NCBI RefSeq assembly: GCF_024713975.1
Contig: NC_091094.1
Coordinates: 13,005,001-13,069,000, forward strand
From: Paralichthys olivaceus
Taxonomy: Eukaryota; Chordata; Actinopteri; Pleuronectiformes; Paralichthyidae
DNA length: 64,000 nt
Direction of reading: 5' to 3'
A program made the position numbers and the translations under genes. Under the pieces are notes generated by a model, which did no database searches, was not told the DNA's origin, and saw nothing but the letters and a program-made list of their open reading frames with translations. Numbering within the stretch: the first letter of the stretch is position 1; the number at the start of each line of letters is the position of its first letter. This document shows positions 13,201-24,574 of the stretch, one piece after another.

Positions 13201-15719
13201 CTTCTCCCTTTGAGAGCTCCTCATTATCACTGTCTGTGCAGCAGCAGCAAACCGGCAGCATGCACAATGTTCTCGCTTCAGCAGAGTTAGCGTTAAAAAA
13301 AACTCGGCTCAGTTCAATGCCTGAATTCTCATTTTCTATAGAGAGCAGACGTGTGTTTGATCTACAGTGAATATGATTTGTGGTTGAGGTGGACGGTCAA
13401 TGTGATTGTCTTGATTTAATAGAAGTGGCCCCTGAGCTGGGAGGTCTTTCACTTTAATTAGCAGCTTATGAACACGGCCCAGACTCAAACATTCATTAAA
13501 GTGAATCTCACACTCTGGAGGCGGGCTGATGAAACAAGCAGTCAGCTCTTTGAAGTGTATTTGCATCAATCACCTCTTTCTCACTGACTCATATATACTG
13601 AATATGTTTAGGTTGGTTTTTGAGCTGAGGTACAAAATGTGGATTTTATTTTTGTGACACTTCCACTTTGTGACACTTCCTAATCCCCCGTCTCACAACA
13701 TATGATGCTTAGAAACATAAAAATGGAATTGGTATTTTTGCCAACTTTTGTATCTCACCAGGAGTTGAAATAAAAATGTGTGTATTTGAACAATTAGGAG
13801 CACAACATGAGTCTGACTGTCATGTCCAATAAGTATAGAATAAAAATGATTTAAAGTATTACTGATAAATTCCAATAGGTAAAGAGGCTTGTGTCCTCTC
13901 ACGGCAGCAGCAAGTTCAGGATCGACATCAGTGTCTTCCTCCATTCGCTCTCCCAATTTCACACATGCAACCTCTTCACAATAAAGGCAAAAATCCACAA
14001 AAATTACAGCTAAAACCGTCCACTGACCTGACATCAGCCCTGAAAAAGATCTCCTCATATGATCCCTCGTTTTCAATCATCCTATTTATACGACTGTGGT
14101 GATGACATTGACCTGATGACATGTATCCTGTTTGTGTACAACAAACCTTGATTGAAGTGTCTTCATTCATTTGTGCATAACGGCTTGTTCCCTTGCTGTA
14201 TTTTATAATGTTGGCTTTGATAATAGCTGCATTGCTTCTCTGCAGCACTTACACAACTGAGTTTATAGCCAGACACCATAAATTGGCACAGTGTTAGCTT
14301 GCTTTTAACATATCTGGACGTCAATAAATTACTGTGTGTGTTTATGTGTGTGTGTCTTCTGTCTTCACTGACTGTGATAAGATGCATCACAGATACTTAA
14401 CAGCAAGTTTTTATTTTTCACACATTTCCAATATGTTGATGTGTTGATTGATCTGTGTCTCTGGATGGTGTTCACAGGTTTTATGTAAATCTAGCTCTGT
14501 GTGCTGTTCTCATTTGTCCCCAGTTGTCAGCGTCTCTACCCGATGTCATCCTCTAATCTGAGCAGTGGAGCTGCCCCTACCTTCAAAACATCCACCACAT
14601 TAACACAAAGACATCAATGTGTCTCCAGTGATCTGTATAGAATATTAATGATTAACGCACTTCGACAGGAACAAACTATACTGGACTATATCGGAATCTC
14701 ACAAGTAAATCATATTCATAGATAGAAGGATGGAAATGTGGTTAATCTGCCCGTGTTCATATATTGAGAGGGTATTAAATACAACCATTTGAGCTGTTAT
14801 GAAATGGTATTTTCTCCTTCCTCTAATCCTGGGTTAACTGGGCTCAGTCTTAGTCACAAATGGACATGGAAGTCAGGACCCAGAAAACCACAGCTCTTTT
14901 CTGCAGAGACAGAATCAGGATGCACATGTAGATATGATGATACTCGCTCATATGCCTCATTTGAGAGTTTTTTAGTGTTCAGAGACTGATGGGAAACTAT
15001 TCTTAGCCTAGGCATGTGACAGACTTTTAGTGGGAAGGCGGACTCATGTTGATTCTTCAGTTTAAGAGACTTTATGAATGACAGTAAAGACATTTAAATG
15101 ATTGACTGGGCAACAGAGTGTATTTTTGTTTTTGTTCACAGTGTATTACTTGCTGGTGATATACAGTCAGATTAAATTATTACTTACCATGATTTACATA
15201 AATCATAGTGTTTATTTGCACATATAAAACAATTTCTTGAACAAAAAGTGATGTGTCTCTTCTTTGAGTACAATAAATAAGGTTTACAGAAATCCTTGTC
15301 ACATAAATACAACATGTCAGCATTGAATTATTATCTACTCGTATAGGGAATATTGCTGGTTTATTTGTACTTCATATAAAAATAAGTCATAATTTACTGT
15401 ACAGTGATGACTTTTATTGAGATGGATCTACTGATTGCAGAAAACAGTAACATTGCTTTAATAGTGAGAATAGTGTCCCTTATTAGATGAGTCACTGTAA
15501 AACTCATTTTACCACATAAACTGTAACGATAACTAAACTGCCTATTAGCGTTCTGTCTCAGTATTTCTTTGAGTGTTATCTTTCGATGAAAAGATGAAAG
15601 TGTCAAGTATCAAAGAAAAAACCCTGTGTTTATGTCTCGGTGCTGTATCTGAGCTTATTTTAGAGTATTAACAGAGCAGAGTATTAACCCTGTGGCAAAA
15701 CAGTGAGGTATATATAAAT
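10206..15719. other. gene-free spacer between caveolin-like gene and gpr62
   Basis: No coding exon was recognised in 5.5 kb on either strand. In particular, no caveolin-3 exon (which would show FEDVIAEP in a frame of about 100 codons) is visible. A TATA-like aatataac lies on the minus strand near 10309-10320, about 105 bp before the caveolin start. One family A repeat copy is at 10800-10975. The remainder is AT-rich with short spurious frames. Confidence 0.6.
10800..10975 (-). repeat. dispersed teleost repeat, family A copy
   Basis: Contains gcacaccaaaatgtaatggg, a run of caaa units, then gaggtgaaaacctaatctcc. This is the reverse orientation of the copy at 43510-43880, whose start reads gccaaggaggttatgttttt. 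It covers only the part of the repeat near its start. Confidence 0.6.
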
Positions 15720-17000
15720 CTAACCAAACTCTTCTGGGATCTGTCCTGGTATCCTGAATCCGGTCTGCCCAGTTTGATCCAGAGTGTTTCTGGGACTGGG
15801 TGTGGCAAAGCTTGCTCGTGTCTCTAACGTGCAGCTGGTCCTGTGGAGGAACTGCAGGAAGTTCTCCTGGCCTGAGCCCTCGTGGCTGGAGGCCGCCAGC
15901 TCCACGGGCCGGGCCGCGTAGCAGCGCCTCAGTTTACAAAGCTCCTCCCTGATCTGCCGGTTCAGAAGCCCATAAAAAAATGGGTTAACTGCAAAGGAGG
16001 AATAGGCCAGCCAGGTAACTGTCTCCTCCAGGTCCTCGGGGATGATGGGTGTTGCATGTAGCGTCAGGTGGAGGTGGAAGGCAAAGTAAGGCAGCCAGCA
16101 GATCAAGTACTGACCAACAATTAGCACCAGAGTGAGAGCAGCTTTACCACCACCAAAAGGCCGGTCACGCATGATCCTGCGCGGGGCGTTGCGGGTTGTA
16201 ATGATGGTGGTCTGGCTGTTTATTGAGTCAGAGCGAAGCTTCAGTTGATTAGTTGTCCACGAGGGCAGAGGTCCATGCTGGCGGGCGGCCACACGTGCAA
16301 CCTTGTACACATTACAGTAGACAGCAAAAATCACAACAGCTGGCAGACAGAAGCATGTGACACTGAAGAGCACAGAGAAGATCCGTCTGTGATCACTGTG
16401 GCTCCAGTGCAGCGAGCAGTGTGCAGCACTGATGGTGCTCAGACGGCTGTAGGACGGCCACCCAAACACAGTGGACAGCCCCAGCACGGCAGAGGCCACC
16501 CACACCATCACCATGACAGCTGCAGTCAGCTTCAGCGTCATCTTCACCTCGTAGCGCATAGGGTGGACGATGTAGTAGTAACGCTCAACACTGATGGCCG
16601 TGATGGTGAAGATAGAGGCGGCTATGAGGATTACATTGAGGAATACGTACACCTGACACTCCAGCATAGTAAACACCACGCCAGCAAAGTACGGAGAGCT
16701 GGACACAATCCCCAGAGGCATGAGCAAGATGGCACAGAGCAGGTCCACTGCACACAGGTGACAAACAAAGGCAAATTTCCTGAGATGAGGGGCTTTTATG
16801 ACAACAACCAGAACAGCAGTGTTGGCCAGAAGTGCCAGGACATTCATGGTCACCATGAAAAATATCCCTGTCAGGTCCTTGAAGCGCATCTGGGGGTTGG
16901 GAAGGGTGCCCAGGTGTCTGCTGGGGGCTGAAGGCATTGGTGGCCATGCGGCGGTGCTGTCATTGTAATCAGGGGTCGGGAATGAACTGTTTTCCTCCAT
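15720..17000 (-). CDS. gpr62: orphan class A GPCR, GPR61/GPR62 family
   Basis: A single-exon seven-transmembrane receptor of 426 residues; the family has no agreed ligand and is reported to be constitutively active. The short N-terminus has sequons at N4 and N14. Visible landmarks are N60 (TM1), D86 (TM2), C115 and C195 (disulphide), ERY at 139-141 in the DRY position (VERYYYIVHPMRYEV, as in GPR61), CWLP at 301-304 and NPFFY at 339-343. Loop 3 contains LRSDSINS and GGGKAAL, both family hallmarks. The tail has ENFLQFL and FRIPGQI, as in GPR61. By sequence alone it could be called gpr61-like. Its place near rrp9, grm2 and tex264 matches human GPR62 at 3p21.2, so gpr62 is preferred. The ATG at 17000 has a good context (atcATGG). 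The 228-residue frame on the opposite strand is an antisense shadow. Confidence 0.9.
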   Translation of the reverse strand: MEENSSFPTPDYNDSTAAWPPMPSAPSRHLGTLPNPQMRFKDLTGIFFMVTMNVLALLANTAVLVVVIKAPHLRKFAFVCHLCAVDLLCAILLMPLGIVSSSPYFAGVVFTMLECQVYVFLNVILIAASIFTITAISVERYYYIVHPMRYEVKMTLKLTAAVMVMVWVASAVLGLSTVFGWPSYSRLSTISAAHCSLHWSHSDHRRIFSVLFSVTCFCLPAVVIFAVYCNVYKVARVAARQHGPLPSWTTNQLKLRSDSINSQTTIITTRNAPRRIMRDRPFGGGKAALTLVLIVGQYLICWLPYFAFHLHLTLHATPIIPEDLEETVTWLAYSSFAVNPFFYGLLNRQIREELCKLRRCYAARPVELAASSHEGSGQENFLQFLHRTSCTLETRASFATPSPRNTLDQTGQTGFRIPGQIPEEFG

Positions 17001-17429
17001 GATTCATAATAAAAGTTTCAAAGTACACAGCCGATCTCCAGACTCCTCCATTATTCAGTGATGAGGCAACAGAATGCTTTACACATCAAATGAAACACAC
17101 TTCACTCCTGTGAAGAGAAAATAAAATCCATTAACACAGAATATTCAACAGTTGTGGAAACTCATGTTCAGCTGGATAAATTGCATTTGCTGATGTTTAC
17201 TGTCACTTAAGGGAAAGAAGCAGTGAACACAACACTGACATATTGTAGCGATCGTTGAGCCGGTCATTCTGATTGGACAGCAAAGATGCAAAGGCTCATG
17301 GGAATGTTTAGTGTCCTGGGTAACTGTAGCTGCAGATACAGGGCAACATTATAATTAATTTGGAGCATAGATGGTGACAGACAAAAAGTGAAGCCAAAGG
17401 GCCTCAATTACCACCTGGTGACCGGCTAC

Positions 17430-17830
17430 AGTAAAGGTAAGAAATCCTGACTCCTCCAAAAAACGAATGCAATGTCCAATAATTTTTTCTCAAAGAAACG
17501 AATGTATTCCTTGTCATCCCTTGATCACTACTGAAAACTCTGGCTCCAAATTTGCGAGACAGCAATGTTCGTACGCAGGATATTTTGGCTTCATTTCTGG
17601 ATCATTGGAGGAAGTGGAGACGCGTCATTCATCTTCATATAAAGCCTATGATTTGGAGTCGTATAGTGGTCACTTGGTGGATATATGACCAACAGAAACT
17701 TTCTATTCTCTCTCATTTTGGTCTGCAACAATTCATAAGGGACTTTGGCTCTCCAGTCGCTAAATGCTCCTCTATGTTCACCAGCGAGTCGCCAGCTGTG
17801 TCTGTCTGCTGCCGGAGAAAACAACGCAGG
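17430..17830. repeat. probable dispersed teleost repeat
   Basis: The block running through ggatcattggaggaagtgga, cacttggtggatatatgacc and aaatgctcctctatgttcac resembles a repeat I associate with many teleost genomes. No coding potential is evident. Boundaries are approximate. Confidence 0.4.
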
Positions 17831-18135
17831 CCTAAGTTGACATAACAATGACAATGCAATGACATCATCAGGACAGACAAAGCTCCTTCAGAGCCACATA
17901 AGACATCGCTGTTGGTTTGGTGCACTAAACATGACATCTCAATTTATCTTAACCAATTGCATGCAGAAATGTCTTTCTATTCATAATTTTCTCCATTTGT
18001 ACCAAACATCCACAGGTCGTCACTGCGTTATCATAACCTTCAAGAGACACACACAGTGCATGCACATATCTTGAAGATGTTGGGAAGTTAATCGATAACT
18101 GTTTATAGAATTTGTGGGGATATTTTAAAAGGGCT

Positions 18136-18136
<1 letters not shown>

Positions 18137-18182
<46 letters not shown>
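18137..18182. repeat. (CT)n microsatellite
   Basis: An uninterrupted CT tract of about 23 units upstream of gpr62. Confidence 0.97.
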
Positions 18183-18186
<4 letters not shown>

Positions 18187-20044
18187 AGCGGCAGCAACTT
18201 GATCAATAGGAATAATTCATGGAGGACACTCCGTCTCACTCCGTCTCTCCTCCGTCCGTCCCTGTCCTTTTGAAATGAAAGATAATGAGTGTGCTTGTTT
18301 TAGCCCAGCTGCAGGGAACCGGCGACATTGATTAGTATGTATTCAGAGTCACCCTGCATCGCACCATCAAAGAGGAAACCTCTCACCCACCCAGGTCTGA
18401 CCCCTGAGTCATTGTGCACATTCTCATGACAAACAACAGAATACAATGACTGAATACATGTGTTTACTGTATGTTCAACATGTATATATGTGTTTATACT
18501 TTCATTCCTGTTCCTGCATTCAGTATCTACAAATAATCAGGTTTCACTTGGACGACTGTGGAAGATGCTGTGTCCTTAATACATGTGCTCGCTCCCTGCC
18601 AGTGATCCACTGATGCCCTCGCTCCCCTGCCGTAATCTGTCTGGTGAACAGCTATTGGCATGCCACGCTCGCTCTTAGATTTATCCCCACCAACCACATG
18701 TACATTTCCATGCATGTTATGTAAGGGTGTCCTCGTTTTCATCGGGTTCCAGCCTCAGCCTCAGCATATGCTCCGTCCTTAATGTCCACGTTTTACTTCT
18801 GAGGGGATAATCATTTTCAGCCAGTCTATTTATTTATTTAACTTCCTCTTATTATTAATTCATGAGAAAAACATTCAGTGCATTTTGCATTTGCTGTTGT
18901 TCCTTACCTTTTAGAAAGATGTAAAGAAATAACCATATATGAATTATTTTCTACATTATAATGAGGATGAAGTAATTATGCACAATTGGGAAAATCCCAT
19001 AATCCACTTTGTTTTTTTGTTTTTTTTTAATTATGCTGACAACCAGTTTTATTGCATGTATGTAGTACAATTGATTGCCAATATTGATTCAATATCAAAG
19101 AGGAAAAATATATAATTTTATAAATAGGTATAATCTAATTTAGGAAATTGAAAATAACAATGTACATTTTATTAATCCAAGATATATAAACATTTTCTTA
19201 TAGAGAAAATAAATTCATTTAATATCGCATATGTTCCACTATACAGAATGACTAACTATATGAGGTTTGGCTTTGTTATTCTGAATGCTAAAAAGGTTAA
19301 CAGCTGATAAATACCACTGGTTATTAATATCATTAGCTCCATCAGTGTTTCTAAATATTTTTGGGTCTGTGTTAACTATACAGACTAAATGTCTGCAGGT
19401 TCATTAGAGGTCAAAATCTCACCCCATCGTAATATTCCAGGCCTTTGCAGAGAGGGCTGTAATGCACAGTTGAACATTCATGCACTCAGTGGAATATTTA
19501 TGTAGTCTCATTACAGTATCACAAACAAATCTATCTTCATTTCGATGTTTCTTCTTCAAATTTTGATATAATTGTAAAAAGAAATAGGTTTGACTCTCCA
19601 CGACCACTCAACTCTCAACTCTGTCTCAACAAGAATAAAACTTACCAAGTACCTCTTACAGTTTGGCTGCAGCTCCACCAAAACAAACTTTTCCTCTGAG
19701 TCCTTCCAAAGCTCTGTGGTGAATCATTCTCAATCCTCAGAGGTCAATGCTCGGGCTTTGCTTCCAGCTCTGGAGAAAGTGCTGATCCACTCGACAGAGC
19801 TGTCTCAGGAACTGTGTTGTCCTGTTGCAACTTCTGATGAAAACTGCTATTTTTTCCCCAAAGAATCAGACAAATGAAGCTTGAGGAGAGACTCCAGGGA
19901 GAGCTGGTGCTGACAGAGAGAGAGTGAGAGAGGTGATGTGCTGTGGGTTCACTGAGACAGAACAGCTGGTTTGTAAGAAGGGAGGGGGAGGAGCCAGCGG
20001 TTGATGATTGTTCACATCTTTCAAGAGAAGATGACTGTCAATCT

Positions 20045-20045
<1 letters not shown>

Positions 20046-20083
<38 letters not shown>
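20046..20083. repeat. (AC)n microsatellite
   Basis: An uninterrupted AC tract of about 19 units. Confidence 0.97.
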
Positions 20084-20085
<2 letters not shown>

Positions 20086-20237
20086 TTAATCATTTTTATT
20101 ATGAATCTTTACCATATGGGTTTTAATTTAATTTAATAAACCGAGCTTTGGTCCCCATGAGGTCCAGTGGTCCTGTTTAGGTTAGTGTTTATGCTGGAAA
20201 TGGCCCTTAAGACTCAACAAGAATTACTACAAACACA

Positions 20238-20239
<2 letters not shown>

Positions 20240-20275
<36 letters not shown>
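20240..20275. repeat. (CT)n microsatellite
   Basis: An uninterrupted CT tract of about 18 units, only about 160 bp from the AC tract at 20046-20083. Confidence 0.97.
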
Positions 20276-20279
<4 letters not shown>

Positions 20280-21359
20280 TACATCGGTCAGTGTGTGACT
20301 CTGACTGTCACACACTATCCACTGTCTTCACACACGCTCCTCTATTCTCTTCTCCAGTGAGATGCGTGGATTTGCTTGGTTCGTTCATCATTTCACACAC
20401 AAACACACACGCTTGAACTTCTATGTTAATTAGGAAACTCACTGGCATCATGCATTCACCAGCCCCTTAGACTGACAACTAAATGCAACGCTAACCCATA
20501 CCTAAACTTACCCTAACCTTAAAACCAATGTCCTCTCTCAGGAAGGTCTACGCTCACATACAATCACACACACACACACAACTTTCTGCTTCAGGTGGAG
20601 TTGATCCTATCCCTTGATTCCCTCCATTGTAATAAGAAGTTCCATTTCACATCAATTGCACCCTTAAGGCACTGGGATAAACCTTGGATAAATCCTTGCA
20701 GAGCACGTAAACAGAGCACAGCACTGACATCTGCTGGTCCCTGCTAAAAGTAAAACATTCCTGATGGAACACACTACACTGACGGAGGAATTTAAGTGTT
20801 CCAGAGGTTTATTGGCCCTTACATGGTGAAGCACAATAACAGAGAAGTAGAGTAGTAGATGCTGTGGAAGCAGGAAGATCACTTCTGGCTTATTCTAAAA
20901 CTACAAAAGTTATTCTTCAAAAACAAGATCACTTAATGCATTGCACGATTTGTAAAGAACAATGTACAAATGAGATCTCTATCATTTCAAACAGTTCCTA
21001 CTTTAACACACAACGGCTGAAGAAATGTGGTCCACTTATCTAGACAGAGCCACTACCGCAACTGAAATAATGTTTTATTATCGAGTCCACGTGACATTTT
21101 ATAGTGCCGTCCAATTACTTTATTAGGTCACCATACTAACCTTCACACTTTTTAAACATACAGTACATCCAACACAAACAGCTGTCAAAGTAAAAAATGA
21201 CAAATTCTGAACTAAAAAAACAAATAGTTAAAAAAACTAATTGACTACTGACACCAGATTCCATTGCTAAATAAACTAGTTGATTAACAAAGATAATCTG
21301 TCAATCGTTTCTACCAGACATGAAAACCAGCAAACCAACTAATAAAAAGACTTGAAATG

Positions 21360-23696
21360 CTATAACTGAGAGTCACTTGTCATAGGTTCATTTTCAGGCA
21401 GGAGTGATGCATCTTGGCAAAAGCTTTGATCGATGATCACTTTGTTTTCAGGTTTACTCAAACCCATCCTCTTCTTTAACAGTTTGTCCTCATTATTCAA
21501 CTTTGTGCGGATCGCAGTTTTTATTTGGCTGCCGTCAACACCAAACTTGAGGGCCACATGCTCTGCAAAAAGAAACATATGAAAACATCTTTAGGTTTTA
21601 ATCACAATTTTGTCGAATCAAGACTATATTGAACGAGCAGCACTGTGCGATTACAATTTAATGATCATGTTCAGATCGGGTATTAACATCTGTCCTGAGA
21701 GATCCAATCACAAGTGGTTTAAAGTTCACACAGAACAGAATGTGGTTTGAGTGATCGGACCACAGAATGTTAAAATCAGATCTGAACTGAGTCAATGATA
21801 ATAATATTATAATAATAATAATAATAATAATATAATAATTGTAACTTACCAATTATATTCCTCAGGATGTCAGGTGGTAGTTGAGGCTTGTGACAATCAT
21901 CTCCAGTGAAGGTGTTCCTCCGGCCCTGCAGAGAGTGGGTGGCCAACGTTTCTCTATCGAAAAGTATCATCAGCAGCGCTGAAGTGTATTTTTTGTAGTC
22001 CGCTATCTCTGCGATGCGCTCGTAAAGATTTTTTGGTACTCGAAGATTCTCAGCAAGAAACAGAAAGCTATGATCGTCCTGTGGGCAAAACAAAGACAAA
22101 ATTAGTTCCAAAAACAACAAAAGAGATGATTCTGACTCCATCACTTTTATCATATTGTTTGCTGTTGGTGAATCTGATCATAAAATCATCTTCAAACAGT
22201 AGCTCAGACAGTGAAAAAGTTGAATCCTCCAAAATTGTGCCGTTATTAGAGGAAGAGGAATATATGACCTCTGACCTCTGGGATGTTATGAACTGCTCTC
22301 ATCTCGGGCTCAGCCAGGAAAGAGATGCTTTCATCTTGGGAGTTTTGTGGCGCAACTCCTGCCTCGCCTCCTTGAAGAACATGATCCAGGGTGACTCGCA
22401 GTTCATGTGCCGTGTGCCTCATCTGCATCATGAGAGTGTTCATTTCTGCAAAGTGTTGAATCAGCTTAGAAATGTTGACACTGGAGCAGGTTTATTCTTC
22501 AAACTATTTAAATCAGTACATTGTAAGGTTAGAGTCAAAGCTCTGAGCTGAATGTCAGGAATGCTAAGATCATAAATCCAAGTTTGCAGAACAACCAGAA
22601 TTCTGTCAAAACATCTTGTGTGACATTTTGTACTTTTTTTTAATTTCCTTACAGTACAGTCCAGCTGTTCATTTGAAAACTGCTACTACATCTCTTTACT
22701 GGTACATTGGTTGAGACAAATAAGATGGATTTGATTGGGCCACATATTGAGATTTTTATATTGTATGTTCCAAATATTCGAGACGGAAATTTGGGGATTT
22801 TTTTAATGATATGAATGAAAATCAATATTATTGGAATAGAAATGTCTGTGTAAGAAAAAAATCAATTTAAATCCAGGTTCATATCCATTCATTGATTATT
22901 GGATAATTAATTTAATAACAATGTTAATGACTGCATTATAAATAGATTTCTGCACATTCAAATGGCAACACTAATGACTATTTATTTAATTGGAAGTTGA
23001 TTAACTAGCCTCAAACTACACTGTACTTTCCAGAAGCCTTCTTAGGAATTAAAGCAATAACTTTAATTTCTATCAACATCAAGTTTTTTCATTTAAAAAG
23101 GCTTCAACCGTGACAATGTAACATGTGTAATATGTGTTTATTCATAGAATACAACCTTCTCTTTGTGTCATTGAATCTATTAAAGATGACTTTGATGATT
23201 GTAGAAAGCTATGATCAAAATGAGTCACCAACCGTGTGGCTTCACCAGATATTTTGAACACATTAATTGATAAATAAATCAATATTGTTTTCCCACCCAC
23301 CTTTCAGCTCCCTCAGCTCCCTCTCGGCCAAGATTCTACATCTGCGTTCATATTTGAGTTGAGCCTGCAGCTGCTCGATCTTCATGAGGAGACTGATGGT
23401 GTCAGTTCTGATGCCTGGACTTGCAATGTGTTCATCGTCAAACTCAATGTTTTCATTCTGCCACATGGGGAGAGATCAGATCAACACTTGAAATGAAGAT
23501 GGTGAGGCTCATGTTCTCACTGACACACTACATCCCTCACCTCGTTGCTGGGGAAGGGTGAGTAGCTGGATTCTTCGGGCAGCCCATACTTCTCCACCTC
23601 TGGATCACAGCCAAACTCCGGAACATCTGGACAGACCTTTATCATCTTCATGGGCAGCTGTGCTGGAGTCGTTCCTAGACCTCGCTTGGGTGGCAT
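21360..23696 (-). CDS. BEN domain-containing protein, five coding exons
   Basis: A predicted nuclear protein of 304 residues. Coding exons are 23541-23696, 23301-23457, 22276-22445, 21850-22078 and 21360-21562; phases 0, 1, 0 and 1 all agree. Residues 1-52 are unstructured and proline-rich (starting MPPKRGLGTT). Residues about 72-104 form a charged coiled coil (KIEQLQAQLKYERR). A linker follows. Residues about 172-260 form a BEN domain, with ATHSLQGR then KPQLPP and KTAIRTKLNNEDKLL; this resembles BEND5/BEND6, which carry ATHSLTG in the same place. BEN domains bind DNA or chromatin proteins, often in repression, so a transcriptional role is inferred. I cannot assign an orthologue. A noncoding 5' exon ending at 24026 (donor gtgagc) is likely, because the frame there has only a GTG. 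The gene is head-to-head with rrp9. Confidence 0.85.
21798..21838. repeat. (ATA)n-rich microsatellite
   Basis: An imperfect ATA/ATT tract just downstream of the donor of the fourth coding exon of the BEN-domain gene (exon end 21850, minus strand). It starts within about 12 bases of the splice site. Confidence 0.85.
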
Positions 23697-24026
23697 GAGG
23701 ATGGAAAACTCTAAAACAAAAAAAACAAAAAATAAAAGAAAGTGAAACACGATCTGAGAGGAGATGTGTGGTCAGCTGACTTATCAGACATTTTTTTTCT
23801 GTACAGGATGAAATCAAACTTTTGAGCTCAACTTTTTTCCACTTCTCTCGTTTATTCTCGATTTATCTTAAACTCATCTGTGGGAGACGAGGATGAAAAG
23901 TTAGTTCCTATTGCATCCAAACCCGCGGAGCCCTGAGCCTTCAGCTGCAGACAATGAGTGACCCGACCTGTCTCCCAGTACATTACCGATACATCATCCA
24001 TGCATGTGGTCGAGAGGACGCTCACC

Positions 24027-24574
24027 TGGCTGCTCGGCTCGACCTCAGGGATAAACTGTGACGACACTCACTGAGGACAAAGCCAGCGCAGTAAACCAAA
24101 AAATACTGCGTAGTAGAGGAAGTAGTAGTACTACTGCAGTAGTACACTACATGGATCCTCCTGCAATTACGGCTCAATTATAACAGCCACGCAAATCTTT
24201 TGCGGTTGAATATGCGTGAGATGATGACTGTTGAGATTATCTCTCACTGCAGATGGTGCACATGTTTGTATTATGACCGTGTTTAGATTTTTACAATTGT
24301 GTGCGGAACACATTTTCGGAAACTTATTCCCCGGGGGAAGAATTTTCCCAAGTACAGTTTCCTGCGAAGCTAAAAAAATCTAGGTTTGACCAATGAAAAC
24401 GCAGAGTTTCGGAAAGAGGCGGGACATGGTGGAGAAACCTTTTCCAGCAGCCAATCAGCGCCTGAGTTGAAACCCGGTTGAGCTTCCTAGTTTGGTTGGC
24501 GTGTACCCATGTGGGTTCAGAGCAGTGTTGACTTGAGGGAGAAACTGGTTTAGTTTCAAACGCTGCGTTTGAAC
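24027..24574. promoter_or_regulatory. likely bidirectional promoter of BEN-domain gene and rrp9
   Basis: The likely noncoding first exon of the BEN-domain gene (-) and the rrp9 start codon (+) are about 500 bp apart and diverge. Two CCAAT boxes lie in the gap, one at 24390-24394 (accaatgaaa) and one at 24450-24457 (gccaatcag). No TATA box was seen. CCAAT pairs without TATA are common in shared housekeeping promoters. Transcription start sites were not determined. Confidence 0.6.

Larger units (their letters stand above)
17001..21359. other. spacer between gpr62 and the BEN-domain gene
   Basis: No gene was recognised. It should contain the gpr62 promoter and the 3' untranslated region of the BEN-domain gene. 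It holds a probable dispersed repeat at 17430-17830 and microsatellites at 18137-18182, 20046-20083 and 20240-20275. Short frames here show no family motifs. Confidence 0.6.

Noticed and set aside
10206-15719. Search for caveolin-3 next to the caveolin-2-like gene
   Set aside because: No frame with FEDVIAEP or the caveolin hairpin was found here on either strand.
16245-16931. 228-codon plus-strand ORF
   Set aside because: It is antisense to the intact gpr62 coding sequence, has no recognisable motifs and is rich in histidine from codon bias on the other strand.
22033-22551. 172-codon plus-strand ORF
   Set aside because: It runs opposite to two well-phased exons of the BEN-domain gene and has no family similarity.
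24027-24067. Upstream start for the BEN-domain protein (SSQFIPEVEPSSQ)
   Set aside because: The frame begins with GTG, not ATG, after a stop. I treat this as a noncoding first exon and use the ATG at 23696.
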